Made by a program: the position numbers and the translations under genes. The notes beneath the pieces were generated by a model that was not told the DNA's origin, searched no databases, and was given only the letters and a program-made list of their open reading frames with translations. Positions 53,216 through 61,529 of a stretch of DNA of 64,000 bases are shown here, one piece after another. Numbering within the stretch: position 1 is the first letter of the stretch; each line of letters opens with the position of its first letter. The DNA is from Pseudobacteroides cellulosolvens ATCC 35603 = DSM 2933 (lineage in GTDB: Bacteria; Bacillota; Clostridia; Acetivibrionales; DSM-2933): positions 6,398,001-6,462,000 of the forward strand of contig NZ_LGTC01000001.1 in NCBI RefSeq assembly GCF_001262605.1, read 5' to 3'.

Positions 53216-54820
53216 ATGAAAACAAAAGAAAATCCAGCAGAAAATTTCATCAAAATAATAAAAGAATTAAAGAAAGAGAACGAGCAACTAAAGCAGCAAA
53301 ACCAGTGGCTGATGGAGCAGTTTCGTCTTTCAAAGCATAAGAAATATTGTGCATCCAGCGAACATAACTCTGTAGACCAGATTTGTCTTTTCAACGAAGC
53401 GGAAACGACTGGGGTTTTGACTATACCACAACCTGGTTTTACTGAGGTGAAGGCTTATCACCGCAAAAAAAGCCGCTTAATAACTGATAAACTTCCTGAT
53501 GATTTACCTATAGAGATAATTGAACACGAATTGCCGAAAACAGAGCGTTTCTGTCCGGAATGCAGCAGTGAATTGCATGAAATGGGAAAAGAAACACGTG
53601 AAGAAATAAAGATTATTCCTGCCAAAGCAGTAATTATACGCCATGTACGATACGTTTATTCATGTCGGAAGTGTGAAAGTACCTCTGATCATGTACCGAT
53701 TGTTAAGGCGGATATGCCTGAGCCTGTCATAAAAGGCGGATTTGCTTCGCCAGATACAATTGCCCATATTGCATCACAGAAATTCATGATGGCATCACCA
53801 TTATACCGACAAGAGCAGGAGTGGAAGCAAAATGGAATCATGCTCTCACGCCAAACTATGTCTAATTGGCTCATCAAGGCTTCTGAGGACTGGTTGGAGC
53901 CGATATATCTGGCAATGAAACATAGATTGTGCAAACATGATGTGCTTCATGCAGATGAGAGTGCTCTACAGGTGCTAAAAGAACCGGGGAAAACGCCACA
54001 CTCAAAGAGTTACATGTGGCTGTTCCGAACCAGTGGAGAGGCAAAGCACCAGATTGTGCTTTATGAATACCAACCAGACAGGAAGCATATACATCCAGAA
54101 AAATTTTTAAAAGATTTTTCTGGCTATATCCACGCAGATGGATACGAAGGGTATCATAAATTACCGGGAAACATTATGGTAGTTGGCTGCCTGGCTCATC
54201 TGCGGAGGAAGCTTTTTGATGCGTTGAAAATCTTGCCAAAGGACAAACAGCCTGGTTCAAATGCAGCCAAAGGAGTAGAATATTGTGACAAGCTGTTTCA
54301 TCTCGAGAAGCAATTTGCTTCGTTGTCCCCAGAAAACAGGCATAAAGAGCGTGAAAGGCAGTCTAAACCTCTGATAAACGAATTTTTTAACTGGATGGAA
54401 CAATTGAATGCATTACCAAATACACTACTTGGAAAAGCGGCATATTATGCAAAGAGCCAACGAAAGTATCTTGAAAGGTATCTGCTTGATGGCAGGTTGG
54501 AAATTTCAAACAACCGTGCAGAACGTAGTATAAAACCTTTTGTTATCGGGCGAAAAAATTGGCTTTTTTCCAATACACCTAACGGTGCGAAGGCAAGTGC
54601 AATTTATTATAGCCTGATCGTGACAGCAATCGAAAACGGCTTAAATCCATTTGAATATTTATCGTGGATTCTTACAAACGCCCCTAACCTTGGAAAATCG
54701 GGATATGTAACAAAAATTGAAGATTTATTGCCTGACAGCGATAAAATACCATCCAATGTGTTTGTACCAAAGCCAAAAGGAACAGCACCTGAAAAATATG
54801 CCTGGGAGGAAGACAAATGA
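53216..54820 (+). CDS. tnpC: IS66 transposase TnpC
   Basis: A 534-residue DDE transposase: N-terminal leucine-zipper-like coiled coil (about 15-50: LKKENEQLKQQNQWLMEQF), zinc-finger-like CPECSS and YSCRKCES, DDE core with first Asp in VLHADESAL, second in GYIHADGYEGYH and Glu in RLEISNNRAERSIKPFV, then a C-terminal tail. ATG 53216 is used; the frame is open from ATG 53189, which would place the start within the promoter. The stop overlaps the passenger gene (ATGA). Confidence 0.92.
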   Translation: MKTKENPAENFIKIIKELKKENEQLKQQNQWLMEQFRLSKHKKYCASSEHNSVDQICLFNEAETTGVLTIPQPGFTEVKAYHRKKSRLITDKLPDDLPIEIIEHELPKTERFCPECSSELHEMGKETREEIKIIPAKAVIIRHVRYVYSCRKCESTSDHVPIVKADMPEPVIKGGFASPDTIAHIASQKFMMASPLYRQEQEWKQNGIMLSRQTMSNWLIKASEDWLEPIYLAMKHRLCKHDVLHADESALQVLKEPGKTPHSKSYMWLFRTSGEAKHQIVLYEYQPDRKHIHPEKFLKDFSGYIHADGYEGYHKLPGNIMVVGCLAHLRRKLFDALKILPKDKQPGSNAAKGVEYCDKLFHLEKQFASLSPENRHKERERQSKPLINEFFNWMEQLNALPNTLLGKAAYYAKSQRKYLERYLLDGRLEISNNRAERSIKPFVIGRKNWLFSNTPNGAKASAIYYSLIVTAIENGLNPFEYLSWILTNAPNLGKSGYVTKIEDLLPDSDKIPSNVFVPKPKGTAPEKYAWEEDK

Positions 54821-55092
54821 ACTACAAAAAGCACACATCATTTATGATTGATTTCATCTCTGATTTTGTAAATGGTGAAATAGACCGTTATTTTTTTGAT
54901 TTGGATTATTCTGCTTATGTGATAGAGCATTTTCCTCATATGGAGCTTGAGGACGCCAGATTTGCAGACTGGTTTGCCCATACAATAGATCAGACATATG
55001 AGCGTGGAACTGATCTTGGTCTACCAGATGAAGAGTTTAGGGTTGAAATATCTAAGGCTCTGGATGAATGGCTTGGTAGGAAAAGATATTGA
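54817..55092 (+). CDS. Conserved IS66 passenger protein
   Basis: A 91-residue acidic, soluble protein (FVNGEIDRYFFDLDYSAYVI, then HTIDQTYERGTDLGLPDEEF) overlapping the tnpC stop as ATGA. The same gene follows tnpC in copy 1 with only a few substitutions, so it is part of the transposon. Not one of the standard IS66 proteins; no family recognised. It might modulate transposition or be a passenger function. Confidence 0.75.
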   Translation: MNYKKHTSFMIDFISDFVNGEIDRYFFDLDYSAYVIEHFPHMELEDARFADWFAHTIDQTYERGTDLGLPDEEFRVEISKALDEWLGRKRY

Positions 55093-55136
55093 TATTATTT
55101 AATTGAGATGCCTATATGTCTGCTTGTATTTGACGC

Positions 55137-56123
55137 TTACGTATTTGATTCCCATTCAGGCAATTCATCTAGTATTATTTCATTTCCTGCTGCCTCTATT
55201 GCTTTGCGTTTTAGCTGTGCATTTGTTTTCGCATAGACTTCCGTCGTTTTTACGCTGACATGTCCGAGCAGGTCGCGGATATAGATAAGATCGACACCAG
55301 CATCCACAAGCCCCATAGCTGAACTATGCCTTATCTTGTGAGGACTGAAATCTTTCGGAACCAAGCCCGGATTCTGAGACCTTGCTAGCAATGTATACTT
55401 TGAAACTATGTAGTTTATTCCCTGCCGTGTAAATTGCTTTTTCATATGATTTTTCAAAAGCCATTCATTTTCCCTTCCTGGTCGATTGTATCCAAGTACA
55501 TCGAGATACCTATTGATTGAAGGGATCAAATACTTCATTAGCGGAACGTATCGGTATTTATTGCCCTTTCCATGAACCAGCAGCGTCTCTGGTTCATATA
55601 AAGATAAATCCTTGACCTCAATGGAAATCAACTCGCTTACCCTTATGCCGGTAGTGTAAAGAATTGCCAGAATGACATAATCCCTCAATCCCATGGCACT
55701 TGTGGCATCTGGCAGGTTCATCATCAACTTTATGCCATCTGTTTTTGCATATGAGATTTCCGGCCGAAGGATTTTTTTGACAGGAATCGCCAAAACACGC
55801 TGATATTCATTCATATATTCCGGTTGCTCCATCATAAGGAATCTTACAAAAGAGTTTATGGCTGCCTGTCGCTGATTCCTGGTATTAGGCCCGTTGTGCT
55901 TGCATTCTTCAAGCCAATCTAGATAACCACACACGTTTTCATAAGAGAGGTCACTTATCTTAATTTTATTTGCTTTGATTTTCGATGTTTCCTGTAAGTA
56001 TTCAAGAAAATTTATGAATGAGTACCTGTAGGAATCAATCGTTGAAGGACTGCTCCCTTTTACGCTTGGGAGGTATCTGACAAAAAATTTATTAAGGCAG
56101 AAAGCAAAATCTGTGTTCTTCAT
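55137..56123 (-). CDS. RIT tyrosine recombinase, third gene (3' end replaced by IS66)
   Basis: A 328-residue tyrosine recombinase: SAM-like core-binding domain (about 1-115) and catalytic domain with Arg in YTTGIRVSELISIEV (about 163), HKIRHSSA (HxxR near 268), LLGHVSVKT (His near 292) and Tyr in TTEVYAKT (about 301). The last few codons before TAA 55137 come from the right end of IS66 copy 2; the original tail (52273-52326) is cut off. The catalytic residues are kept. Its start overlaps the second gene's stop by 4 nt. Confidence 0.88.
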   Translation of the reverse strand: MKNTDFAFCLNKFFVRYLPSVKGSSPSTIDSYRYSFINFLEYLQETSKIKANKIKISDLSYENVCGYLDWLEECKHNGPNTRNQRQAAINSFVRFLMMEQPEYMNEYQRVLAIPVKKILRPEISYAKTDGIKLMMNLPDATSAMGLRDYVILAILYTTGIRVSELISIEVKDLSLYEPETLLVHGKGNKYRYVPLMKYLIPSINRYLDVLGYNRPGRENEWLLKNHMKKQFTRQGINYIVSKYTLLARSQNPGLVPKDFSPHKIRHSSAMGLVDAGVDLIYIRDLLGHVSVKTTEVYAKTNAQLKRKAIEAAGNEIILDELPEWESNT

Positions 56124-57103
56124 CTGAAATCACCCCTTTCCACAATTCCAAATACATACTCCATCTGACACCTGCATTTCTCCTCAATGTAAGGATATAT
56201 TGACATCGTGAGACGGAGGTATTTTTCAGTGTCATAGATGCTTTTGTGTCCGAGATAGGTGCTTAAGATTGGGAGGGAAGTGTACATATCCATCCCGGAA
56301 TCAATCATCCTCTTGAACGACCTAACCGCAAAAGTATGGCGCCAGTCATGAATTCGAGGACCTTCCTTGTCTCCTAAATAGGGGATTCCAGCATACTGCA
56401 ACGTCTCTCTATGTATGGTGTAGATTCTATCTTTACTGTAACGGGAACCTATTCTTGAATTGAAAATAAAATCATCTCCGTCAAGCTGATAAAAATACTT
56501 GTCCGCATAGGCAATCATCAGTTCCAAGAGGTCGTCACCCAATACAATGAATCGCTCTTTATGGTTCTTTGTTTCACACAAGCGGACGATCCCTTCTTTA
56601 AGATCGAGATCTTTTAACCGAATGCCCAAGGTTTCGTTCAGCCTTGTTCCGCAGCAATAAAAAAGCCTGAACATAACAGGAAACTGTATCGAATTGATTT
56701 TAGCTCTTGCCGTATAATAACGATCGATTGCGTTGAAATACCGTGTGGTTTCATCATCCGTATAAATGTGCGGCTTAAAATCCGAACCTTTATACGGTAC
56801 AGAGTCAGGTATTGCCACATCATAATTCTTAGCGTTAAGATAAGTGAGAAAGTTTTTTGCAATACTGAGACGACCACAATACCTTCTATCTCCTTCATCG
56901 CCATCTGCCTGTATCCAGGCATGAGCATCCTTCATTGTGAATACCGGAGAAGTTATACCTCGTTCTATACAGAATTGATCAAATATCTTCAGTTGATAAA
57001 AATAGCTTGTCATCTGAAAGCCATGGGATACTTTTATGTCAAGGTAGTTCCGCATTTCATCGGCGAAAACAGACTTTAGTACATATGGGTTTATCTTTCT
57101 CAT
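56120..57103 (-). CDS. RIT tyrosine recombinase, second gene
   Basis: A 327-residue tyrosine recombinase with N-terminal core-binding domain and catalytic Arg in FYCCGTRLNETLGIRL (about 178), HDWRHTFAVRSF (HxxR about 268), TYLGHKSIYDT (His about 295) and nucleophile Tyr in TEKYLRLT (about 304). ATGA overlaps on both sides place it in a single transcript with the other two. In RIT elements the three proteins are thought to act together on the terminal repeats. Confidence 0.9.
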   Translation of the reverse strand: MRKINPYVLKSVFADEMRNYLDIKVSHGFQMTSYFYQLKIFDQFCIERGITSPVFTMKDAHAWIQADGDEGDRRYCGRLSIAKNFLTYLNAKNYDVAIPDSVPYKGSDFKPHIYTDDETTRYFNAIDRYYTARAKINSIQFPVMFRLFYCCGTRLNETLGIRLKDLDLKEGIVRLCETKNHKERFIVLGDDLLELMIAYADKYFYQLDGDDFIFNSRIGSRYSKDRIYTIHRETLQYAGIPYLGDKEGPRIHDWRHTFAVRSFKRMIDSGMDMYTSLPILSTYLGHKSIYDTEKYLRLTMSIYPYIEEKCRCQMEYVFGIVERGDFR

Positions 57104-58353
57104 AACCAGATTCCTCCTTTTTTATAGAAAGGAGAGTTGTTTTCCGGCATGGGAATGGCACATTTCTTCAACTGCTTAAAATCCACTTTAAGATAAATCT
57201 TTGTTGTTTCTGTAGAGCTATGACCAAGAACACCGCTAATTACTGGTAGAGGAACTTCTTTTCTAAGCATATTTGACGCAAGGCTATGGCGAAATGCATG
57301 TGTTCCCCTGTGACGGGCATTTAATGAGGATATCCCTGATTTCCCAAAATACATTGCTGCGATGTGACTGACAGCCTGAGCCGATAGAGGCATGGATTTT
57401 CTCGACGGTTTGACGGACAGTATTACTTCCGACACAGATGTGGCTGGCCTCCCGTTCTTCAAATAGTCAATAATAGCATTCCCAACAGATGCGAGAAGCG
57501 GAAATGATACTGGTACATCGGTCTTGTCTTGATAAAACCAGATTTCATTTTTGTCCCAATTTATTTGATCCAACCTGAAATGGCGGATATCGCCATTTCT
57601 CCAGCCATATTCAGCAGCAAGTATAAGAATGAGATAATCCCGCTTCCCGATAATGGAAGAACGATCAACGGACGACAAAACTTTCCGAACTTCTTCTTCG
57701 GTATACACAGAGGGAAGCTTACTTTCCCTGATTCGATAGTTGTCCGGAACCACATAAATCGAATAGTCCTTTTCAATTTTACATGACTCGTATAAGTATT
57801 TCAGAAATCGACGGATTATCCCTGCACAGGTATGCAGCGTATTCATTGAATATCCCTGTTCATGATGAAAATCCTCGATAATGTCAAAATTGATGTCTTT
57901 TATTTCATACCCATGAGATTTTAGAAAAGTGTAAAACAGGAACAAGCAGTATTCATTGCCTTTAATGGTCGACTTCTTTCTCTTAAGAACATTTGCCATG
58001 TAATCAATATATTGCTTTATAGTGTCGCCTAGTGCTCCTAAAAAAACGTGCTCTGTTTTAGGAGCATGGTCTTCGATGCTCCCTTCATTTTGATGAGATA
58101 TGAGCATCCTGATAGCCCTGACATAAACCCTTTGAGATTTGATAAGGTCTTTGTTCGGCAGATGAGTACCAACTTTTCTATCACAAAAAGCATTTCCCAC
58201 ATCCGTATCGAATTCTGATACATGATTGGTATCCATCCACTCCACAAGAGTGTCCCATGCCTTGGAAATACGGCATTTATAGTCTTCGCTATAATCCCTA
58301 GTTTCCAGTTCTTCACGGCATAATTCAATCAACCGTTTCACATCAGTTTGCAT
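57100..58353 (-). CDS. RIT tyrosine recombinase, first gene
   Basis: A 417-residue tyrosine recombinase, the first and longest of the three. It has an extra N-terminal ~100 residues, then a core-binding domain, and a catalytic domain with Arg in AAEYGWRNGDIRHF (about 255), THAFRHSLAS (HxxR near 358), VLGHSSTET (His near 381) and Tyr in TKIYLKVD (about 390). ATG 58353 follows GAGGCG and lies about 60 bp inside the right terminal repeat, which probably holds the promoter. Confidence 0.9.
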   Translation of the reverse strand: MQTDVKRLIELCREELETRDYSEDYKCRISKAWDTLVEWMDTNHVSEFDTDVGNAFCDRKVGTHLPNKDLIKSQRVYVRAIRMLISHQNEGSIEDHAPKTEHVFLGALGDTIKQYIDYMANVLKRKKSTIKGNEYCLFLFYTFLKSHGYEIKDINFDIIEDFHHEQGYSMNTLHTCAGIIRRFLKYLYESCKIEKDYSIYVVPDNYRIRESKLPSVYTEEEVRKVLSSVDRSSIIGKRDYLILILAAEYGWRNGDIRHFRLDQINWDKNEIWFYQDKTDVPVSFPLLASVGNAIIDYLKNGRPATSVSEVILSVKPSRKSMPLSAQAVSHIAAMYFGKSGISSLNARHRGTHAFRHSLASNMLRKEVPLPVISGVLGHSSTETTKIYLKVDFKQLKKCAIPMPENNSPFYKKGGIWL

Positions 58354-58412
58354 AAATCAACGCCTCCTCGTTTTTTATTTATTGCGATGACTTATGATTA
58401 CAATATTTAGTT

Positions 58413-58503
58413 TATTATGTAAAGATATACGTTAAGACTTCCGCTTAAACATTTCATTCTTGTGCTTTTCTTTACATAACGAAAGTCTTAACATAACCTC
58501 GTT
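58413..58503. repeat. RIT terminal inverted repeat, right
   Basis: Inverse of 52178-52268 with about two mismatches. As the sequence upstream of the first recombinase gene it also probably carries the operon's promoter and regulatory palindromes. Confidence 0.85.
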
Positions 58504-58528
58504 TACGTTAATCTTTACGTAAACGAGG
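58497..58528. repeat. Palindrome at the right RIT/IS66 junction
   Basis: CCTCGTTTACGT and ACGTAAACGAGG flank an 8-nt centre. It joins the right RIT end (inverted AACGAGG at 58497-58503) to the IS66 target (direct AACGAGG at 58522-58528). This extra ~18 bp has no counterpart at the left junction and may record the crossover reaction. Confidence 0.6.
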
Positions 58529-58664
58529 GCGTTTTCGCTGGCCTGCTGAAGGAAATGACAAAACCATGATTCTTAATGCTAACGAATTGACCTGCCTAAT
58601 TGATGGTGCCAGATTAGAAAAAAAGCTTAAGAGAAACGAAGTTTTTGAAAGACAAATAACTTAA
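58522..58664 (+). pseudogene. IS66 TnpB, 3' fragment (copy 1)
   Basis: Resumes with ...RFRWPAEGNDKTMILNANEL and ends at TAA 58662-58664, in frame with the 5' fragment at 51967-52184 once the RIT element is removed. Almost identical to the intact copy. Confidence 0.85.
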
Positions 58665-58694
58665 AAATATTCTATTGAAATATGCCTTAAAACC

Positions 58695-58723
58695 TTGGAA
58701 TTATGCGGGTTTTGTGGTATAAT
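58695..58723 (+). promoter_or_regulatory. Internal promoter before tnpC (copy 1)
   Basis: TTGGAA (58695-58700) and TATAAT (58718-58723) with a 17-bp spacer, 6 bp before ATG 58730. Both boxes are kept although the spacer has diverged from copy 2, which supports function. Confidence 0.55.
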
Positions 58724-58729
58724 TCTCTT

Positions 58730-60334
58730 ATGAAAACAAAAGAAAATCCAACAGAAAATTTCATCAGAATAATAAAAGAATTAAAGGAAGAAAACGAGCA
58801 ACTAAAGCAGCAAAACCAGTGGCTGATGGAGCAGTTTCGTCTTTCAAAGCATAAGAAATATTGTGCATCTAGCGAACATAACACAGTAGACCAGATGTGC
58901 CTTTTCAACGAAGCAGAAGCGACTTCAGATTTGACTATATCACAACCTGGGTTTACTGAGGTGAAGGCTTATCATCGCAAAAAAAGCCGCTTAATAACTG
59001 ATAAACTTCCTGACGATCTACCTATAGAGGTAATTGAACACGAATTGCCGAAAACAGAGCGTTTCTGTCCGGAATGCAGCAGCGAGTTGCATGAAATGGG
59101 AAAAGAAACACGTGAAGAAATAAAGATTATTCCTGCCAAAGCAGTAATTATACGCCATGTACGATACGTTTACTCTTGTCGGAAATGTGAAAGCACCTCT
59201 GATCATGTACCGATTATTAAGGCGGATATGCCTGAGCCTGTTATAAAAGGCGGATTTGCTTCTCCAGATACAATTGCCCATATTGCATCACAGAAATTCA
59301 TGATGGCATCGCCATTATACCGACAAGAGCAGGAGTGGAAGCAAAATGGAATCATGCTTTCACGCCAAACTATGTCTAATTGGCTCATCAAGGCTTCTGA
59401 GGACTGGCTGGAGCCAATATATCTGGTGATGAAACATAGATTGTGCAAACATGATGTACTTCATGCAGATGAAAGTGCTATACAAGTGCTAAAAGAACCG
59501 GGAAAAACGCCACAGTCAAAGAGTTACATGTGGCTGTTCCGAACCAGTGGAGAGGCAAAGCACCAGATTGTGATTTATGAATACCAACCAGACAGGAAGC
59601 ATATACATCCACAAAAATTTTTAAAAGATTTTTCTGGATATATCCACGCAGATGGATACGATGGGTATCATAAATTACCGGAAAACATTATGGTAGTTGG
59701 CTGCCTGGCTCATTTGCGGAGGAAGCTTTTTGATGCGTTGAAAATCTTGCCAAAGGACAAACAGTCTGGTTCAAATGCTGCCAAAGGAGTAGAATATTGT
59801 GATAAGCTGTTTCATCTCGAGAAACAGTTTGCTTCGTTGTCCCCAGAAAACAGGCATAAAGAGCGCGAAAGGCAGTCCAAACCTCTGATAAATGAATTTT
59901 TTAGCTGGATGGAACAATTGAATGCATTACCAAATACACTACTTGGAAAAGCGGCATATTATGCAAAGAGCCAACGAAAGTATCTTGAAAGATATCTGCT
60001 TGATGGCAGGTTGGAAATTTCAAACAACCGTGCAGAACGGAGTATAAAACCTTTTGTTATCGGGCGCAAAAATTGGCTTTTTTCCAATACACCTAACGGT
60101 GCAAAGGCAAGCGCAATTTATTATAGCCTGATCGTGACCGCAATCGAAAACAGCTTAAATCCATTTGAATATTTATCATGGATTCTTACAAACGCTCCTA
60201 ACCTTGGAAAATCAGGATATGTAACAAAAATTGAAGATTTATTGCCTGGCAGCGATAAAATACCATCCAACGTGTTTATACCAAAACCAAAAGGAACAGC
60301 ACCCGAAAAATATGCATGGGAGGAAGACAAATGA
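58730..60334 (+). CDS. tnpC: IS66 transposase TnpC (copy 1)
   Basis: A 534-residue transposase differing from the copy-2 protein by a modest number of substitutions (for example TENFIRIIKELKEENEQL against AENFIKIIKELKKENEQL). The DDE residues (VLHADESAI, GYIHADGYDGYH, NNRAERSIKPF) and cysteine motifs are intact, so it may still act in trans although its own element is disabled. The stop overlaps the passenger gene. Confidence 0.9.
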   Translation: MKTKENPTENFIRIIKELKEENEQLKQQNQWLMEQFRLSKHKKYCASSEHNTVDQMCLFNEAEATSDLTISQPGFTEVKAYHRKKSRLITDKLPDDLPIEVIEHELPKTERFCPECSSELHEMGKETREEIKIIPAKAVIIRHVRYVYSCRKCESTSDHVPIIKADMPEPVIKGGFASPDTIAHIASQKFMMASPLYRQEQEWKQNGIMLSRQTMSNWLIKASEDWLEPIYLVMKHRLCKHDVLHADESAIQVLKEPGKTPQSKSYMWLFRTSGEAKHQIVIYEYQPDRKHIHPQKFLKDFSGYIHADGYDGYHKLPENIMVVGCLAHLRRKLFDALKILPKDKQSGSNAAKGVEYCDKLFHLEKQFASLSPENRHKERERQSKPLINEFFSWMEQLNALPNTLLGKAAYYAKSQRKYLERYLLDGRLEISNNRAERSIKPFVIGRKNWLFSNTPNGAKASAIYYSLIVTAIENSLNPFEYLSWILTNAPNLGKSGYVTKIEDLLPGSDKIPSNVFIPKPKGTAPEKYAWEEDK

Positions 60335-60606
60335 GTTACAAAAAGCACACTTCATTTATGGTTGAATTCATCTCTGATTTCGTAAATGGTGAAATAGAGC
60401 GTTATTTTTTTGATTTGGATTATTCTGCTTATGTGATAGAGCATTTTCCTCATATGGAGCTTGAGGACGCCAGATTTGCAGACTGGTTTGCCCATACAAT
60501 AGATCAGACATATGAGCGTGGAACTGATCTTGGTCTACCAGATGAAGAGTTTAGGGTTGAAATATCTAAGGCTCTGGATGAATGGCTTGGTAGGAAAAGA
60601 TATTGA
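60331..60606 (+). CDS. Conserved IS66 passenger protein (copy 1)
   Basis: A 91-residue protein starting MSYKKHTSFM at the ATGA overlap with tnpC. It differs from the copy-2 protein at only a few of the first ~30 positions (N/S, I/V, D/E type) and is identical over the rest. The conserved frame in an otherwise decayed element supports it as a real gene. Function unknown. Confidence 0.72.
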   Translation: MSYKKHTSFMVEFISDFVNGEIERYFFDLDYSAYVIEHFPHMELEDARFADWFAHTIDQTYERGTDLGLPDEEFRVEISKALDEWLGRKRY

Positions 60607-60654
60607 TATTATTTAATTGAGATGCCTATATGTCTGCTTGTATTTGACGCTTAC

Positions 60655-60710
60655 TTCTACGGAGCTGCTGACGGAATGCCCGGATTCACTCCGTCAGCAG
60701 CTCCGTAGAA
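60655..60710. repeat. Perfect 21-bp inverted repeat abutting the IS66 end
   Basis: TTCTACGGAGCTGCTGACGGA (60655-60675) is exactly inverted at 60690-60710 with a 14-nt loop. It begins at the first base after the IS66 right terminus and is much more GC-rich than its surroundings. It lacks a T run, so it is not a typical terminator. The stretch 60711-60979 holds no recognised feature. Confidence 0.75.
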
Positions 60711-60979
60711 TGCTAAAAACATATACTTTAAAATATTGAAAATCATTTTTTGTATTTGTTGCAAATTGAGAATTACTTCCTTTAGTCTTCAATCCATATC
60801 AAAAGCAAAAAACACTAACGAAAAACGAAAAATAAATTTGTAAATAGGTTAGACTTATGTGGCACCCCTGATATTCCTTAATGGCTTTCCATATAGGTGT
60901 AAATGAATTATTTATTAATCAAGTTCTGCATTTATGATCCAGTGTTCTGTTCCTCTCTGGGAACTTCTTAATATAAAAT

Positions 60980-61182
60980 CTAATTTAATATTCCCATAAT
61001 ACCTGAAATTAGAAAAATTAAACCTAGTACTAGGAATATCACCCTTATAATAATCTTACCAATATTTCCTGTAAGATTTATAAGTGATTTAACCTTCAAA
61101 TTATTATATATGTTATTTGGTCTTAATAAGGAATTGGTAATAAGTACAAGACCAGCTATTATAAAAAAATAAACAATACCAT
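60980..61182 (-). pseudogene. Small membrane protein, frameshifted
   Basis: On the minus strand AAGAGGTG precedes ATG 61182, but the frame stops after seven codons in a run of seven T. With one more T it continues as ~68 residues: IIAGLVLITNSLLRPNN, a basic loop and RVIFLVLGLIFLISGIMGIL, i.e. two membrane segments. Probably a small membrane protein broken by a homopolymer change, or a sequencing error. No family recognised. Confidence 0.4.
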
Positions 61183-61291
61183 TTTATGCACCTCTTAGAT
61201 TACTAAATTGACTTCATAACCTTTTCCTTATATGTGCTATATATTTCTGTTTCTTCTATTATATATTAAGATTATTTCAATAGCACCCATT

Positions 61292-61398
61292 TTATTGGAT
61301 GCTATTATCAGTTGGTATCAGTGGCTCTCTGTATTCTGATTTATCCCGCATCATTTTATAAATGATATTTACCAGCTTTCTCATGATACATTTGATCC
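61292..61398 (-). pseudogene. IS110-family transposase, 3' exon
   Basis: After the group II intron the minus strand continues GIKCIMRKLVNIIYKMMRDK and stops at TAA 61292-61294. Joined to 63895-64000 the frame reads through without a break, and the K(G/A)xxCIMRKLVNIIY segment is typical of IS110-family C-termini. The gene is restored only if the intron splices. Confidence 0.75.
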
Positions 61399-61457
61399 GT
61401 AGGGTAGGACTAACAGCGTCTTGCTTGTTTTACCAAGTAGATTTCTGCGTCCCCCCT

Positions 61458-61493
61458 CAGAACCGGACTTACACCTTTCAATGTATCCGGCTC
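61458..61493 (-). ncRNA. Group II intron domain V
   Basis: The minus strand reads GAGCCGGATACATTGAAAGG and then TGTAAGTCCGGTTCTG, a ~36-nt hairpin with the GAAAG terminal loop and the conserved catalytic stem. Domain VI follows toward 61400. Confidence 0.85.
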
Positions 61494-61529
61494 GCCAGCT
61501 GTTTCTAAGTGTAAAGTCAATCGATTTAT

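Larger units (their letters stand above)
52327..55140 (+). mobile_element. IS66 copy 2, intact (2814 bp, 8-bp target duplication)
   Basis: Ends are GTAAGCGTAAATTAC at left and the inverse of GTAAGCGTCAAATAC at right. The 8-bp sequence GTATTTGA lies directly outside both ends (52319-52326 and 55141-55148), a perfect IS66-type target duplication. It carries tnpA, tnpB, tnpC and a passenger gene, all open and overlapping. It sits at the 3' end of a RIT recombinase gene. Confidence 0.93.
52178..58503 (-). mobile_element. RIT (Recombinase In Trio) element
   Basis: Three overlapping tyrosine recombinase genes on the minus strand (58353 down to 55137) lie between 91-bp terminal inverted repeats (52178-52268 and 58413-58503) that differ at only about two positions. 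This is the hallmark of RIT elements. The element is inserted in tnpB of IS66 copy 1, and its first and last bases share AACGAGG with the target. It is itself interrupted by IS66 copy 2 near its left end. Confidence 0.85.
51590..60654 (+). mobile_element. IS66 copy 1, old, split by a RIT element and lacking its left end
   Basis: The element carries tnpA, tnpB, tnpC and the passenger gene in the same order as the intact copy at 52327. Homology starts only at 51590 (TTTTTCAACCAGAAATGG); the ~115-bp left end with the GTAAGCG terminus is gone. The right end ...GACGCTTAC is present at 60654. tnpA has a nonsense codon and tnpB is interrupted at 52184, resuming at 58522. It can no longer move itself, but its tnpC and passenger gene are intact. 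Confidence 0.85.
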
